Notes: generated by a model from the sequence alone, not told the origin. 64,000 nucleotides of DNA from an uncultured Planococcus sp. (GCA_947502505.1 CANNAE010000005.1:211179-275178), one strand, 5' to 3'. Shown: positions 8,438 through 16,929, numbered from the stretch's first letter. Numbers and translations: made by a program.

Positions 8438-8512
8438 TGTCATCCTTTGCTCCTAGGCAAAGGGTTTTTTTGTATTAAATTCTCATTTTTTTAGTGAATA
8501 ATCGGAAAAGTG

Positions 8513-8548
8513 TTGAAAAGAGAGTTAAGAGGCCTATAATGTGGGTAT
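8513..8548 (+). promoter_or_regulatory. Promoter of the GMC dehydrogenase-Tat operon
   Basis: TTGAAA (8513-8518), 16 bases, TATAAT (8535-8540) fits a sigma-A promoter. A GGGTAT at 8543-8548 with a weak GTTAAG 13 bases upstream could be a partly overlapping sigma-B promoter; this second reading is weak. Confidence 0.5.
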
Positions 8549-8598
8549 AGTTATTGAGTATTTATAATTTTTATACTTATTAAAAGGAGGCGCATGAG

Positions 8599-9354
8599 AT
8601 GGCAGAGAAGAAAAATGTTTCGAGACGCGATTTCCTGAAAACTTCGGGGATAGCGGCGGGCGCTCTCGTCGGTGGAGGAATTATTGGCGGCGTAATCGGT
8701 GCAAATACACGTCAGGATACAGCAGCCCCTAGTGGCGGGGAAGCCGGCCAGAGTGGCGGCGGAGGCGCGACTGAAACGGTCCGTGGCTTGCAATTTTTCA
8801 AGAACCAGCAGGAGTTTGCCGTATTGCAGCAAGCAACTGAGCGGATTTTCCCAGAGGATGACTTAGGTCCAGGGGCTATTGGCCTTGGAGTGCCGTTCTT
8901 TATCGATCATCAGCTTGCCGGAAGCTACGGAGAGAATTCCAAAGAGTATATGCAGCCTCCATTCGAGGAAGGCGAAGCAACACAAGGCTATCAAAGCCGT
9001 TTGAAGCGCAATGAGTTATTCAGGCAAGGGCTGCAAAAGATGCAGCAGGAAGCGCAAAGCCGTTTTGAAGCGAATTTTGTAGATCTCGAAGGCGAGCAGA
9101 TGGATGAAATCTTGACCGCTTTCCAAGATGATGAGGTAGACATGCAAGGGGCCAATGCCCAATTCTTTTTCCGTCTGCTGCGGCAGGCGACATTGAACGG
9201 CGCCTATGCCGATCCCATTTATGGAGGCAACCAGAACATGGAAGCTTGGCGCATGAAAGGGTTCCCTGGGCATCAGGCAGCTTATATTAACGACATTGAA
9301 AGCGAAGAGTTTGCGGAAATCGAACCGCACTCAGTAGGAGATATGCTGAGCTAA
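8599..9354 (+). CDS. Gluconate 2-dehydrogenase subunit 3 family protein with Tat signal
   Basis: Small (gamma) subunit of a membrane-side sugar/polyol dehydrogenase, 251 residues. The N-terminus carries a twin-arginine signal (SRRDFLK, residues 8-14) followed by a Gly/Ala-rich hydrophobic core, then a Gly/Ser-rich linker and the subunit-3 domain (about 65-235). In known complexes this subunit carries the Tat signal and the FAD subunit is exported with it; that fits here because the next gene has no signal. AAAGGAGG precedes the ATG. Operon: gamma subunit, FAD subunit, tatA, tatC. Confidence 0.85.
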   Translation: MAEKKNVSRRDFLKTSGIAAGALVGGGIIGGVIGANTRQDTAAPSGGEAGQSGGGGATETVRGLQFFKNQQEFAVLQQATERIFPEDDLGPGAIGLGVPFFIDHQLAGSYGENSKEYMQPPFEEGEATQGYQSRLKRNELFRQGLQKMQQEAQSRFEANFVDLEGEQMDEILTAFQDDEVDMQGANAQFFFRLLRQATLNGAYADPIYGGNQNMEAWRMKGFPGHQAAYINDIESEEFAEIEPHSVGDMLS

Positions 9355-9374
9355 TATAAAAAGGGGGAGTACGT

Positions 9375-11087
9375 ATGGCGACAACACTGGATAAAGTGGA
9401 TGTAGTGACAGTTGGCGTCGGCTGGACCGGCGGCATTATCGCTGCGGAATGTGCAAAAGAAGGATTGAAAGTCATGGGGCTTGAGCGAGGGAAAGAACGG
9501 TCGACCGAAGATTATTCGATGGTCCATGACGAATACCGCTATGCGATCCGCTATGAATTGATGCAGGATTTATCAAAGGAAACGATTACATTCCGCAACT
9601 CTAGAAACCAGAAGGCGCTGCCGATGCGCCAATTGGGCTCTTTCCTCCTCGGAGAAGGCCTGGGTGGTGCAGGAACGCACTGGAATGGGCAGACTTGGCG
9701 CTTTTTGCCGTACGATTTCGAAATCAAATCGATGACGGACGCCAAATACGGCGCGAATAAATTGTCTTCGGAGTATACTTTGCAGGACTGGGGCATCACT
9801 TACGATGAACTGGAGCCATACTTTGACAAATTCGAAAAAACGGCAGGCATTTCAGGTGAAGACAAAAACCCGTTCTGGGGCAAGCGTTCTTCGGATTACC
9901 CGACGCCAGCTATGAAAAAAACGCCATTGCTCTCGAAATTCGAAACAGCTACTAGCAATCTCGGCTATTCCCCTTTCATGATGCCTTCTGCCAACTTGTC
10001 GGAAGCATATGAAAATCCAGATGGCCAACAAATCGGAGCTTGCCAATATTGCGGATTCTGTGAACGTTTCGGTTGCGAATATGGCGCGAAAACTTCCCCG
10101 GAAATCACGGTAGTTCCTGCGGCGCGTGAAACAGGAAATTACGATATCCGCTTCAACTCGAATGTAGTGGAAGTCCTGAAAGAAGGCGACCGTGTAACGG
10201 GCGTGCGCTTTATTGACACTGTCACTTTCGAAGAATTTATCCAACCGGCGGAAGTTGTCGTATTGACAAGCTACGTCATGAACAACGCCAAGCTCCTGAT
10301 GGTTTCGGAAATTGGCCAAATGTACGATCCGGAAACAGGGCAAGGTTCGCTTGGGAAAAACTATGCGTACCAGATCCTCCCAGGGGCTTCCGGCTTTTTC
10401 GAGGACCAGATGAATGTCTTCATGGGAGCGGGGGCGCTAGGCATGACCATCGATGATTTCAATGGCGATGCTTTCGACCATAGCGATCTCGACTTCATTC
10501 ACGGGGGCAGTATTTCCATGACGCAAACCGGGTCACGCCCGATTGCCTCAAACCCGCTGCCACCGGATACACCGGCTTGGGGTGCAGAATTCAAGAAAGC
10601 ATCCATCGAGAACTATACCCGTACATTATCAGTAGGCTCACAAGGCGCATCGATCCCGCATCGCGACAATTACCTGACGCTCGATGGCACCTATAAAGAT
10701 ATTTACGGAATGCCTCTATTGCAATTGACGTATAACTTTACTGACCAAGACCGTGCATTGCACAAATACATTACGGAAAGAACTTCTGAAATCATGCAGG
10801 AAATGGGAGCGAAAACGGTCGTTGGCAGATCGCCGATTTCCGATTATGATATCGTTCCTTACCAGACCACACATAATACGGGCGGTACGATCATGGGCGG
10901 AGATCCGGCCACGAGCGTCGTGAACAATTATCTGCAGCATTGGGACATGGAAAACCTGTTTGTAGTAGGCGCAGGAAACTTTGCGCACAATGGCGGCTAT
11001 AACCCGACCGGTACCGTAGGGGCATTGGCCTATCGCTGTGCAGAAGGCGTCATTAAATACAGCAAAGATGGCGGTTCTTTAGTCTAA
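9375..11087 (+). CDS. GMC-family FAD dehydrogenase, catalytic subunit
   Basis: Large flavoprotein subunit (570 residues) of a gluconate/glucose-type dehydrogenase. An N-terminal FAD motif (VGVGWTGG, near residues 12-19) and the C-terminal GMC block (VVGAGNFAHNGGYNPTGT, with the active-site His) are clear. Cysteines at 223, 226, 229 and 234 (CQYCGFCERFGC) match the iron-sulphur motif of the catalytic subunits of bacterial FAD-glucose and fructose dehydrogenases. It lacks a signal peptide and is probably carried out by the gamma subunit. A cytochrome subunit is not encoded nearby, so the electron acceptor is unknown. The substrate is not predictable. Confidence 0.85.
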   Translation: MATTLDKVDVVTVGVGWTGGIIAAECAKEGLKVMGLERGKERSTEDYSMVHDEYRYAIRYELMQDLSKETITFRNSRNQKALPMRQLGSFLLGEGLGGAGTHWNGQTWRFLPYDFEIKSMTDAKYGANKLSSEYTLQDWGITYDELEPYFDKFEKTAGISGEDKNPFWGKRSSDYPTPAMKKTPLLSKFETATSNLGYSPFMMPSANLSEAYENPDGQQIGACQYCGFCERFGCEYGAKTSPEITVVPAARETGNYDIRFNSNVVEVLKEGDRVTGVRFIDTVTFEEFIQPAEVVVLTSYVMNNAKLLMVSEIGQMYDPETGQGSLGKNYAYQILPGASGFFEDQMNVFMGAGALGMTIDDFNGDAFDHSDLDFIHGGSISMTQTGSRPIASNPLPPDTPAWGAEFKKASIENYTRTLSVGSQGASIPHRDNYLTLDGTYKDIYGMPLLQLTYNFTDQDRALHKYITERTSEIMQEMGAKTVVGRSPISDYDIVPYQTTHNTGGTIMGGDPATSVVNNYLQHWDMENLFVVGAGNFAHNGGYNPTGTVGALAYRCAEGVIKYSKDGGSLV

Positions 11088-11106
11088 TTCGTGAGGAGGA
11101 AAAGAT

Positions 11107-11334
11107 ATGGGTGGAATAGCTTCAATCGGTGTACCAGGCTTGATCATCATTTTGGTCATCGTACTGATCATTTTCGGGCCTAAGAAATTGCCGGAAATTG
11201 GCGGAGCCGTCGGCAAGACTTTCGCAGAGTTCAAACGCTCGACGAAAGGGCTAATGGACGACGATGACGAAGACGACAAAGACAAAAAAGACAAAAAAGA
11301 AACAGCAGAAACGAATAAAACCGAAAGTTTATGA
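11107..11334 (+). CDS. tatA: Twin-arginine translocase TatA
   Basis: Pore-forming component of the Tat exporter, 75 residues. One N-terminal membrane span (about 9-23), the [11 protein letters not shown] hinge, an amphipathic helix and a highly acidic/lysine-rich tail (from DDDDEDD on) are typical. The GAGGAGG ribosome site and 19-base gap after the dehydrogenase gene show it belongs to the same operon, as in B. subtilis where separate TatA/TatC pairs sit beside their cargo. Confidence 0.93.
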   Translation: MGGIASIGVPGLIIILVIVLIIFGPKKLPEIGGAVGKTFAEFKRSTKGLMDDDDEDDKDKKDKKETAETNKTESL

Positions 11335-11344
11335 AGGTGGTTAA

Positions 11345-12232
11345 ATGGATCCGTACGGAGAAAACAATCTGATCAGTCCCTTGCATAAAAAAAAGGCGAG
11401 CAAAGATCCGGCGGGACAGGAACAGCAGAAAGCCGGCTCCGAAACGGAACATGAAACCGGCGAGGTGCTAAAAGAGCCGAAGCCAGGCGGGGGGCAAAAA
11501 CCCCCTGAAGAGCCGGAAGACCGGGTGGAGACTTTAGTCGACCATTTGGGTGATTTGCGTAAGCAATTGATCAAAAGCGCCATCGTCTTCCTGTTCTTCT
11601 TGTTGCTCGTCTTTTCCACATTGAACTTCTGGTTCCCTTATGTGGTGAAAGGCAATGAGTTGGTGATTCTTGGCCCTCTTGAAGTCGTGAAATTCTATAC
11701 ATCGATTTCGGCCACCATGGCTCTTGGCTTGTCGCTGCCATTTCTGGTCCATTTTATCTGGCAGTTCGTTAAACCGGGGCTTGAGGAAACTGAAGCTAAA
11801 TTTCTGGGCGTGTATTCGCCGGTTATGCTGCTATTGTTTTTATTCGGCGTCGCTTTCGGCTACTTCGTCGTCAACCCGTTAAGCTATCAATTCCTGATTG
11901 GTTTGGGGGCGGCGAATTTCGATGTGATGATTTCGGCGAATGAATACGTCCATTTCTTGATCATGACCACGATTCCGCTTGGCTTGTTGTTTGAAATGCC
12001 TATCTTGGCCTTGTTTTTATCCTCGATCGGCGTGTTAACGTCTGTTTCAATGAAAAAAGTCCGGAAGTGGTCGTATCTTGGCTTGGCGATTGTTTCCGCT
12101 TTGATTACGCCACCGGATTTTCTCAGCCAGCTGCTGGTATTGGTTCCGATGGCCGGGCTTTATGAAGCCAGCATCTATATTGTGAAAAAAATGGAAGCAC
12201 GTAACGAACGCATGGAAGACACGACTGTATAA
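11345..12232 (+). CDS. tatC: Twin-arginine translocase TatC with long N-terminal extension
   Basis: Receptor subunit of the Tat system, 295 residues with six predicted spans (about 76-98, 115-140, 153-180, 200-225, 235-255, 262-275). The start of the core is the family motif HLGDLRKQL. About 60 hydrophilic, charged residues before it are absent from ordinary TatC (about 240-250 residues); their role is unknown. The ATG follows GAAGGTGGTTAA; AAGGTGG is a fair ribosome site. Last gene of the operon, followed by a terminator. Confidence 0.92.
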   Translation: MDPYGENNLISPLHKKKASKDPAGQEQQKAGSETEHETGEVLKEPKPGGGQKPPEEPEDRVETLVDHLGDLRKQLIKSAIVFLFFLLLVFSTLNFWFPYVVKGNELVILGPLEVVKFYTSISATMALGLSLPFLVHFIWQFVKPGLEETEAKFLGVYSPVMLLLFLFGVAFGYFVVNPLSYQFLIGLGAANFDVMISANEYVHFLIMTTIPLGLLFEMPILALFLSSIGVLTSVSMKKVRKWSYLGLAIVSALITPPDFLSQLLVLVPMAGLYEASIYIVKKMEARNERMEDTTV

Positions 12233-12242
12233 TGGAAAGAAC

Positions 12243-12287
12243 AAGGGCTGCCCAAAACGTTATGACACGATTTGGTCCAGCCCTTTT
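12243..12287 (+). terminator. Terminator of the dehydrogenase-Tat operon
   Basis: AAGGGCTG/CAGCCCTT arms, with inner CCAAA/TTTGG pairing, then a short T-run. Confidence 0.65.
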
Positions 12288-12320
12288 CCTGTAATGCTTA
12301 CTTTAAAGGAGGAAGCGGAT

Positions 12321-12788
12321 ATGCCAATGGAAATCAGAGAAATCGAAGACTTGCGTGAAGTAGATGCGAGGGACCTTGTGGAAGAAAGTGAAGCAGAAGG
12401 ATATCGTTTCCTGAGGAGGCTCGTCGATCAATACGAGGACGGCAGCAACCGCTTTGACCAGCAAGGGGAAGTATTGTACGGCATGTTTGATCCCCATGGG
12501 AAATTGGTCGCCATCGGTGGATTGAACCGGGATCCATACTCCACGAAAGAAGGAATTGGCAGGCTTCGGCGCCTTTATATCGCAGATGCTGTGAGAAGAG
12601 AAGGAGTCGGGACGAAGTTATTGCAAGCGATCATCGACTTTGCCAAAGGGCAATTCAGTGAGCTGGTGGTACGGACGGATTCCGCTTCAGCAGATGCTTT
12701 TTACCGGAAAAATGGCTTTTCGGCGGATGTCGGTTTGCCGGATGTTACGCACCGGTTTGTCTTGGAGCAGCACGCCGCAAACAAATAA
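12321..12788 (+). CDS. GNAT-family N-acetyltransferase
   Basis: Acetyl-CoA-dependent transferase of 155 residues; acceptor unknown. The GNAT core is visible: the IGRLRRLYIADAVRRE strand and the RREGVGTKLLQAI acetyl-CoA loop (R/QxxGxG/A), then FYRKNGF near the end. The ATG at 12321 is chosen for the AAAGGAGG eight bases before it; the frame is open to 12294. It stands alone between a terminator and the GrpB gene. Confidence 0.8.
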   Translation: MPMEIREIEDLREVDARDLVEESEAEGYRFLRRLVDQYEDGSNRFDQQGEVLYGMFDPHGKLVAIGGLNRDPYSTKEGIGRLRRLYIADAVRREGVGTKLLQAIIDFAKGQFSELVVRTDSASADAFYRKNGFSADVGLPDVTHRFVLEQHAANK

Positions 12789-12941
12789 GGCAAAGATTGC
12801 AGTTTTCCGTTTTTGATATCATTTCGCATGATACGATGGGTGAAAACCCGTTTGTTGAATCATCTTTTCTTGTACAATGGGAGTCGAGGGGCTGCCATTT
12901 CGGAAAAGGTGATTTTTTGATTGGCCTAAGGGAGGAAGAGA

Positions 12942-13448
12942 ATGCGCAAAGTAAGGGTGACGCCATATGATGAGGGATGGCCAGCTGCGTTTGAAAATGC
13001 TGCTGCAGAAATCCGAGGAATGCTCGGATCCGATTGCCTGGACATGCAGCATATCGGCAGCACCGCAGTGCCCGGCCTTGCTGCGAAACCGGTAATTGAT
13101 GTGCTCGTGGCCGTTGCGGATATTGAGGCTGTAGACCGTTTTGAAGAGGATTTCCGAAAGCTTGGATATCACGCAAAAGGGGAGAATGGGCTGCCGAGCA
13201 GGCGCTATTTTGAACGCGGCGGCGATGAACGCACGCATCACGTTCATTGTTACGAACAAGGCAATCCGGAAATCGTTCGCCATCTCGCTTTCCGGGATTT
13301 CTTGAAGGCCAGCCCGCCAATTGCTGCAGCTTATGGGCAATTGAAGATGGAGTTAGCGAAACAATACCCGTTGGACATTGAACGATACATAAAAGGCAAA
13401 CAAATGATGGTCGAGGAAATTGAGAAAAAAGCGATGGGAGCGATTTGA
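12942..13448 (+). CDS. GrpB-family nucleotidyltransferase-like protein
   Basis: 168-residue member of the GrpB/UPF0157 family, which has a minimal nucleotidyltransferase fold; the reaction is unknown. The family motif HIGSTAVPGLAAKPVIDVLV (residues 36-55), with the GS and catalytic-type D, is clear, as is HVHCYEQGN. GGGAGG precedes the ATG. Its stop codon overlaps the start of the NUDIX gene by one base, so the pair is co-expressed. Confidence 0.85.
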   Translation: MRKVRVTPYDEGWPAAFENAAAEIRGMLGSDCLDMQHIGSTAVPGLAAKPVIDVLVAVADIEAVDRFEEDFRKLGYHAKGENGLPSRRYFERGGDERTHHVHCYEQGNPEIVRHLAFRDFLKASPPIAAAYGQLKMELAKQYPLDIERYIKGKQMMVEEIEKKAMGAI

Positions 13449-13861
13449 TGGAAATGGCAAATTGGAAAGGCGCTGCCGGCGTCTGTGTAAATGAGCGCAA
13501 GGAGATTTTATTGGTGCTGATGAAAGCACCGGAAGAAGACAGCAAATGGTCGGTTCCGGCAAGCGGCAAGGAAGCAGGCGAAACGCTTGAACAATGCTGT
13601 GAGCGGGAATTCGAAGAAGTGACAGGGCTGAGGGTCAAAGCGGGCGAACTGTTGAAGACGCGGGACGGCAATTATGAAGATGCTGCCGTATCATTTGATT
13701 TGCATTATTTTCAGGTTGCCATAACAGGCGGTGAATTGATTATACCGGAAGATGATTTTTTGATTGAGGACATTGCCTGGAAGTCGATCGAAGACATCGA
13801 AAAACTAGAGCTTGCTTATCCGGATGATTTGGAGCTTTTCAAAAAACTTGCTGAAGCGTGA
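13448..13861 (+). CDS. NUDIX-domain protein with an imperfect Nudix box
   Basis: 137-residue NUDIX fold protein. The Nudix box (about residues 40-62, SGKEAGETLEQCCEREFEEV) keeps the E at position 7 and R-E of REUXEE, but the first Gly is Ser and the last metal-binding Glu is Val by my alignment, so hydrolase activity is uncertain. Its ATG overlaps the GrpB stop by one base (TGATG). Substrate unknown. Confidence 0.75.
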   Translation: MEMANWKGAAGVCVNERKEILLVLMKAPEEDSKWSVPASGKEAGETLEQCCEREFEEVTGLRVKAGELLKTRDGNYEDAAVSFDLHYFQVAITGGELIIPEDDFLIEDIAWKSIEDIEKLELAYPDDLELFKKLAEA

Positions 13862-13930
13862 TCCTGATAGGATTCAAAGATTGAACCGGGGGTAAAGTAG
13901 AGGAAATGAAGCTTTCGGGAGGGCGATCGT

Positions 13931-14107
13931 ATGGACAAGGATCAAACAGGCAAAGAAGGCGAAGAATTGTTGCCGGGTAAGGACCCGGCCCGTCGCCAGG
14001 CACCGGATCAGGAAGTGAATCCGATGCCGGACAGGGAGTTGGAATACGAAGAAAATTCCAACGAAAAATACCGGGACCGGACACCGGACGCTGACCATAA
14101 TGACTAG
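13931..14107 (+). CDS. Small acidic hypothetical protein (58 aa)
   Basis: A 58-residue, very hydrophilic protein (starts MDKDQTGKEGEELL, ends DADHND) rich in Asp, Glu, Pro and Arg and with no hydrophobic segment. A GGGAGGG ribosome site lies seven bases before the ATG and a perfect terminator follows seven bases after the stop, which support a real gene despite its size. No family recognised. Likely disordered in solution. Confidence 0.6.
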   Translation: MDKDQTGKEGEELLPGKDPARRQAPDQEVNPMPDRELEYEENSNEKYRDRTPDADHND

Positions 14108-14110
14108 ATC

Positions 14111-14142
14111 AAACGGCCGCTTGCTATAAGCGGCCGTTTTTT
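14111..14142 (+). terminator. Terminator after the small acidic protein
   Basis: AACGGCCGCTT and its exact complement around five bases, then a T-run. Confidence 0.88.
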
Positions 14143-14205
14143 GTACGGTTGGCGAATAGAGCACCTTTTAAAGCCGGCCTATCAAAAAGAAAGGGGGGGA
14201 TGCTT

Positions 14206-15156
14206 ATGCCGCGACATCAATTTGAGAATGCTGTGTGGCAAGAGGAAAACGTGATGGAGGCGGCGGATTTCCGCCATTTGCTCACAGGCAATCCAAGGCT
14301 GGAGCAATGGATCGACCAGTCAAAAACCTTAACCGTCAATCTTCTTCATGCCGATACCTCGCAATTCGGCAAGGAAGTCTTATGGGGGTCATTGATTTAT
14401 AAGCAAAGCCGCTTGGCCCGTGATGCCCAGGATGTCTTTCACTTTTATGTATCTCCGGAGCTGTTAGTGACCAGCACGCTTGATTTTGAGGAAGATGTGG
14501 ATCTGCCGAGGCATTTGATGCTCCTGCAGATGGAAAATGCAGAATCGCCGGTCGAAGTGATGATGGTTTTGCTCGGAGGCATGGTCGGGTCGGTCTTGCA
14601 TAAAATCGATAGCTTTGAAGAGCGGCTCCATCAATTACTATGGAATATCAAAGAGCATAATAACCGCAAAACTTTGGAAAGCATCGAGGAAGTGCGGCAC
14701 GAAATATTATTATGGAAGCATTTGATTATGGGATTCCGGGAAATCATCATGGCGGTAGAGGAAACCTTCGGTGAAACTGTCGGCAGCCAAAGAGAATACA
14801 AGCGGACGGGCAAGCGGATCGACCGCTGTGTCATGCTCGTAGAATCCTATGAGGACGAGATTAACAATATGGTCGATATGGAAAACGTTGTCGCCAATTA
14901 CCGGGGCAATGAGATCGTCAAAACCTTGACGGTGCTGACGACTTTGTTTACGCCAATCATGGCGTGGGGCGCATTATGGGGGATGAATTTTGAAGCCATG
15001 CCGGAACTTGACTGGAGTTTGGGTTATCTAGCTGCCATAGCGGTCATTGCCGTCTCCACGTTCTTATTGTATTTGTATTTCAAGCAAAAAGGCTGGACGG
15101 GCGATATTCTCCGCTCGGCTAATCATCACGGGAAACGAAAACAAAGGCAGGACTGA
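14206..15156 (+). CDS. CorA-family magnesium/divalent cation transporter
   Basis: Membrane channel of about 316 residues for Mg2+ or related ions. A long cytoplasmic alpha/beta domain is followed by two C-terminal spans (about 250-272 and 283-303) joined by the selectivity loop WGMNFEAMPELDW with the family GMN motif. GGGGGG lies six bases before the ATG at 14206; an in-frame ATG at 14200 is the alternative. It ends at a hairpin shared with the convergent gene. Confidence 0.9.
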   Translation: MPRHQFENAVWQEENVMEAADFRHLLTGNPRLEQWIDQSKTLTVNLLHADTSQFGKEVLWGSLIYKQSRLARDAQDVFHFYVSPELLVTSTLDFEEDVDLPRHLMLLQMENAESPVEVMMVLLGGMVGSVLHKIDSFEERLHQLLWNIKEHNNRKTLESIEEVRHEILLWKHLIMGFREIIMAVEETFGETVGSQREYKRTGKRIDRCVMLVESYEDEINNMVDMENVVANYRGNEIVKTLTVLTTLFTPIMAWGALWGMNFEAMPELDWSLGYLAAIAVIAVSTFLLYLYFKQKGWTGDILRSANHHGKRKQRQD

Positions 15157-15172
15157 TTTCAGTCCTGCCTTT
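15143..15172. terminator. Bidirectional terminator
   Basis: AAAGGCAGGACTG and its complement around four bases, overlapping the end of corA, between convergent genes. Confidence 0.8.
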
Positions 15173-15173
15173 G

Positions 15174-15485
15174 TCATTTGGGTTTGTCTTTTTTCAGTTC
15201 TTCGAGCAGTTCGGTGTAGCGATGCAGGTCGCGGTCATCGTATTTGCCGATATAGTTGATCAGCATATCCTCGACGTCCCGCCGTTGCCGCTCGGCTGCG
15301 ATGAGCTTTTCTTTCATCGACTGCTGCTTCCACAGGATGGTGTCTTCCACGTCTTCCATTTTGTTGAGCATATCGATTTCTGCTAGCAGTACCAATGCGG
15401 CGTTCTTTTTCTCTTCGTACTTTTTCAATGCCTTGTCAATTTTCCGCGTGTCGTTCTCATAAGTCATATTGGAATACATCGACAT
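15174..15485 (-). CDS. Hypothetical coiled-coil protein
   Basis: About 103 residues, almost wholly helical and charged (for example ALKKYEEKKNAALVLLAEID and RQRRDVEDMLINYIGKYDD), with heptad-like spacing of Leu/Ile, so a coiled coil is likely. No signal, no membrane span, no recognised family. GGAGGAGG lies upstream; either the ATG at 15491 or that at 15485 could be used, and 15485 has the better spacing. Confidence 0.6.
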   Translation of the reverse strand: MSMYSNMTYENDTRKIDKALKKYEEKKNAALVLLAEIDMLNKMEDVEDTILWKQQSMKEKLIAAERQRRDVEDMLINYIGKYDDRDLHRYTELLEELKKDKPK

Positions 15486-15584
15486 ATGCATGCTCCTCCT
15501 CCGCCGTTTATACTTTTACATTAACAGATATTAGAATATTCTGTCTATAATAATAGGCAAAAAGATGGCGGAAACACTCTTTCA

Positions 15585-15920
15585 TTATGAAGTGCTTTCC
15601 GCCGTCTTTGCAGGCTCTATCCAATTTTGTGACCAGCGCTCGATTTCCTTCATGACCGGCTGCAGCGAGGCGCCTTTTTCAGTCAACGAATATTCAATCC
15701 GCACGGGGGTCTCAGGATGGACGGTGCGTTCGACCAAGCCGTCTCCTTCTAGGTTTTTTAGCCGTTCTGACAGGAGGCGGCCGCTAATTCCGATTTCTTC
15801 CGTTAATTGGCCGAAGCGTTTCGGCTCGTCCATCAATTGATGAATGATCAAGCCTGTCCAGCGCTGTCCCAATAAGGAGATAGCTGCTTCAAACCGTGGG
15901 CAAATTTCCTGGCTTTTCAT
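15585..15920 (-). CDS. HxlR-family transcriptional regulator
   Basis: Winged-helix regulator of 111 residues. The family opening CPRFEAAISLLGQRWTGLII has the single N-terminal Cys (residue 6) that acts as a redox/quinone sensor in relatives such as YodB and CatR of B. subtilis. The ATG at 15920 follows AAGGAG; the longer frame to 16070 lacks a site. It is divergent from a CatE-like dioxygenase gene, the same arrangement as catR-catDE, so it probably represses that gene until a quinone or catechol modifies the Cys. Confidence 0.85.
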   Translation of the reverse strand: MKSQEICPRFEAAISLLGQRWTGLIIHQLMDEPKRFGQLTEEIGISGRLLSERLKNLEGDGLVERTVHPETPVRIEYSLTEKGASLQPVMKEIERWSQNWIEPAKTAESTS

Positions 15921-15980
15921 GTTCACCGCTCCTTTTTCTTCATAATAGCATATCTGTATAGGAATGAAAAAACAGATGAC

Positions 15981-16025
15981 TTGACGTAACTTAGTTATTA
16001 AAATATAATCAGTTACAAATAGTAA
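15981..16025 (+). promoter_or_regulatory. Promoter and candidate HxlR operator of the VOC dioxygenase
   Basis: TTGACG (15981-15986), 17 bases, TATAAT (16004-16009). Inverted repeats lie over it: TAAC-TTA-GTTA in the spacer, and TTAC-N5-GTAA (16013-16025) at the likely start site. They are good candidates for the divergent HxlR regulator. Confidence 0.65.
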
Positions 16026-16043
16026 GTGGATGGAGGAGTTATC

Positions 16044-16892
16044 ATGAATTTTCATCAAAAGCCTGTGCATTATGTCGAAAGCCTAGCATTGAAAGTGTTG
16101 GATTTGAAAGGGATGAGCCGTTTCTATACGGAAGTGTTGGGGTTTGAAACCATCGCAGAAAAGGAAAACGAGACCGTTCTTGGGGTAGGCGGGGAAGAGA
16201 TCCTGACGCTTCAATCCGCGCCCGAGTTCAAGGCGAAAGCCGGCCGCTTTGCCGGATTGTATCATTTCGCGGTACTATTGCCGGACCGGAAAGAACTCGG
16301 CAAAATATTGCTCCATCTTCATGAGCAACGGATTCCGATCGGTTCTTCCGATCATCAAGTAAGCGAAGCCTTGTATCTATCGGATCCAGAGGGCAACGGC
16401 ATTGAAATCTACCGCGACCGCGAACCCGGTGAATGGGAATGGCGCGGCGATCAGGTTCACATGACGGTCGATCCGCTCGATGTCCAGGAAGTTGCGCAAG
16501 CATCAAATGGCGAAAAATGGAGTGGCATGCCGGCGGGCACGGTGCTCGGGCACATCCATCTTCACGTGTCGGATCTCCAGGCAGCACACGACTTCTATAC
16601 CGGCGCGATCGGTTTCGGCCAGGTCGCGATCCTCGGCAATCAAGCGCTATTTGTCTCGGATGGAAACTATCACCATCATATCGGATTGAATATCTGGAAT
16701 GGCACAGGCATTCCGGCCCTGCCGGATCAGGCGGCTGGCCTTGGGCATTATGTCATCCGAGTCGCAGATGAACAAGCGCAACAGGACATGCGCGACCGCT
16801 TGCAGGCCTACGGAGCTGAACTTCGCATGGATGGGGCGACGCTCGAAACCGCTGACCCATCCGGCAACCGCATCCGCATTTTAACCGCATAA
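16044..16892 (+). CDS. VOC-family extradiol dioxygenase-like protein (CatE-like)
   Basis: 282-residue protein of two VOC (glyoxalase-fold) modules, about residues 8-125 and 165-280, the size and build of B. subtilis catechol-2,3-dioxygenase CatE. Candidate metal ligands are His in LYHFAVLLP and GHIHLHVSD and Glu in GNGIEIYRD. GGAGGAG precedes the ATG at 16044. Its divergent partner is an HxlR regulator, supporting a role in catechol or quinone detoxification. Substrate remains inferred. Confidence 0.82.
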   Translation: MNFHQKPVHYVESLALKVLDLKGMSRFYTEVLGFETIAEKENETVLGVGGEEILTLQSAPEFKAKAGRFAGLYHFAVLLPDRKELGKILLHLHEQRIPIGSSDHQVSEALYLSDPEGNGIEIYRDREPGEWEWRGDQVHMTVDPLDVQEVAQASNGEKWSGMPAGTVLGHIHLHVSDLQAAHDFYTGAIGFGQVAILGNQALFVSDGNYHHHIGLNIWNGTGIPALPDQAAGLGHYVIRVADEQAQQDMRDRLQAYGAELRMDGATLETADPSGNRIRILTA

Positions 16893-16893
16893 G

Positions 16894-16926
16894 AAAATCC
16901 CCGGGACTTGTGTCTCGGGGATTTTT
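16894..16926 (+). terminator. Terminator of the VOC gene
   Basis: AAAATCCCCG pairs with CGGGGATTTT; T-run follows. Confidence 0.8.
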
Positions 16927-16929
16927 GCG

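Noticed and set aside
12745..13671. Long minus-strand frame opposite GrpB and NUDIX
   Set aside because: It is the antisense shadow of two well-supported genes, with a Ser/Pro/Cys-rich translation and no family match.
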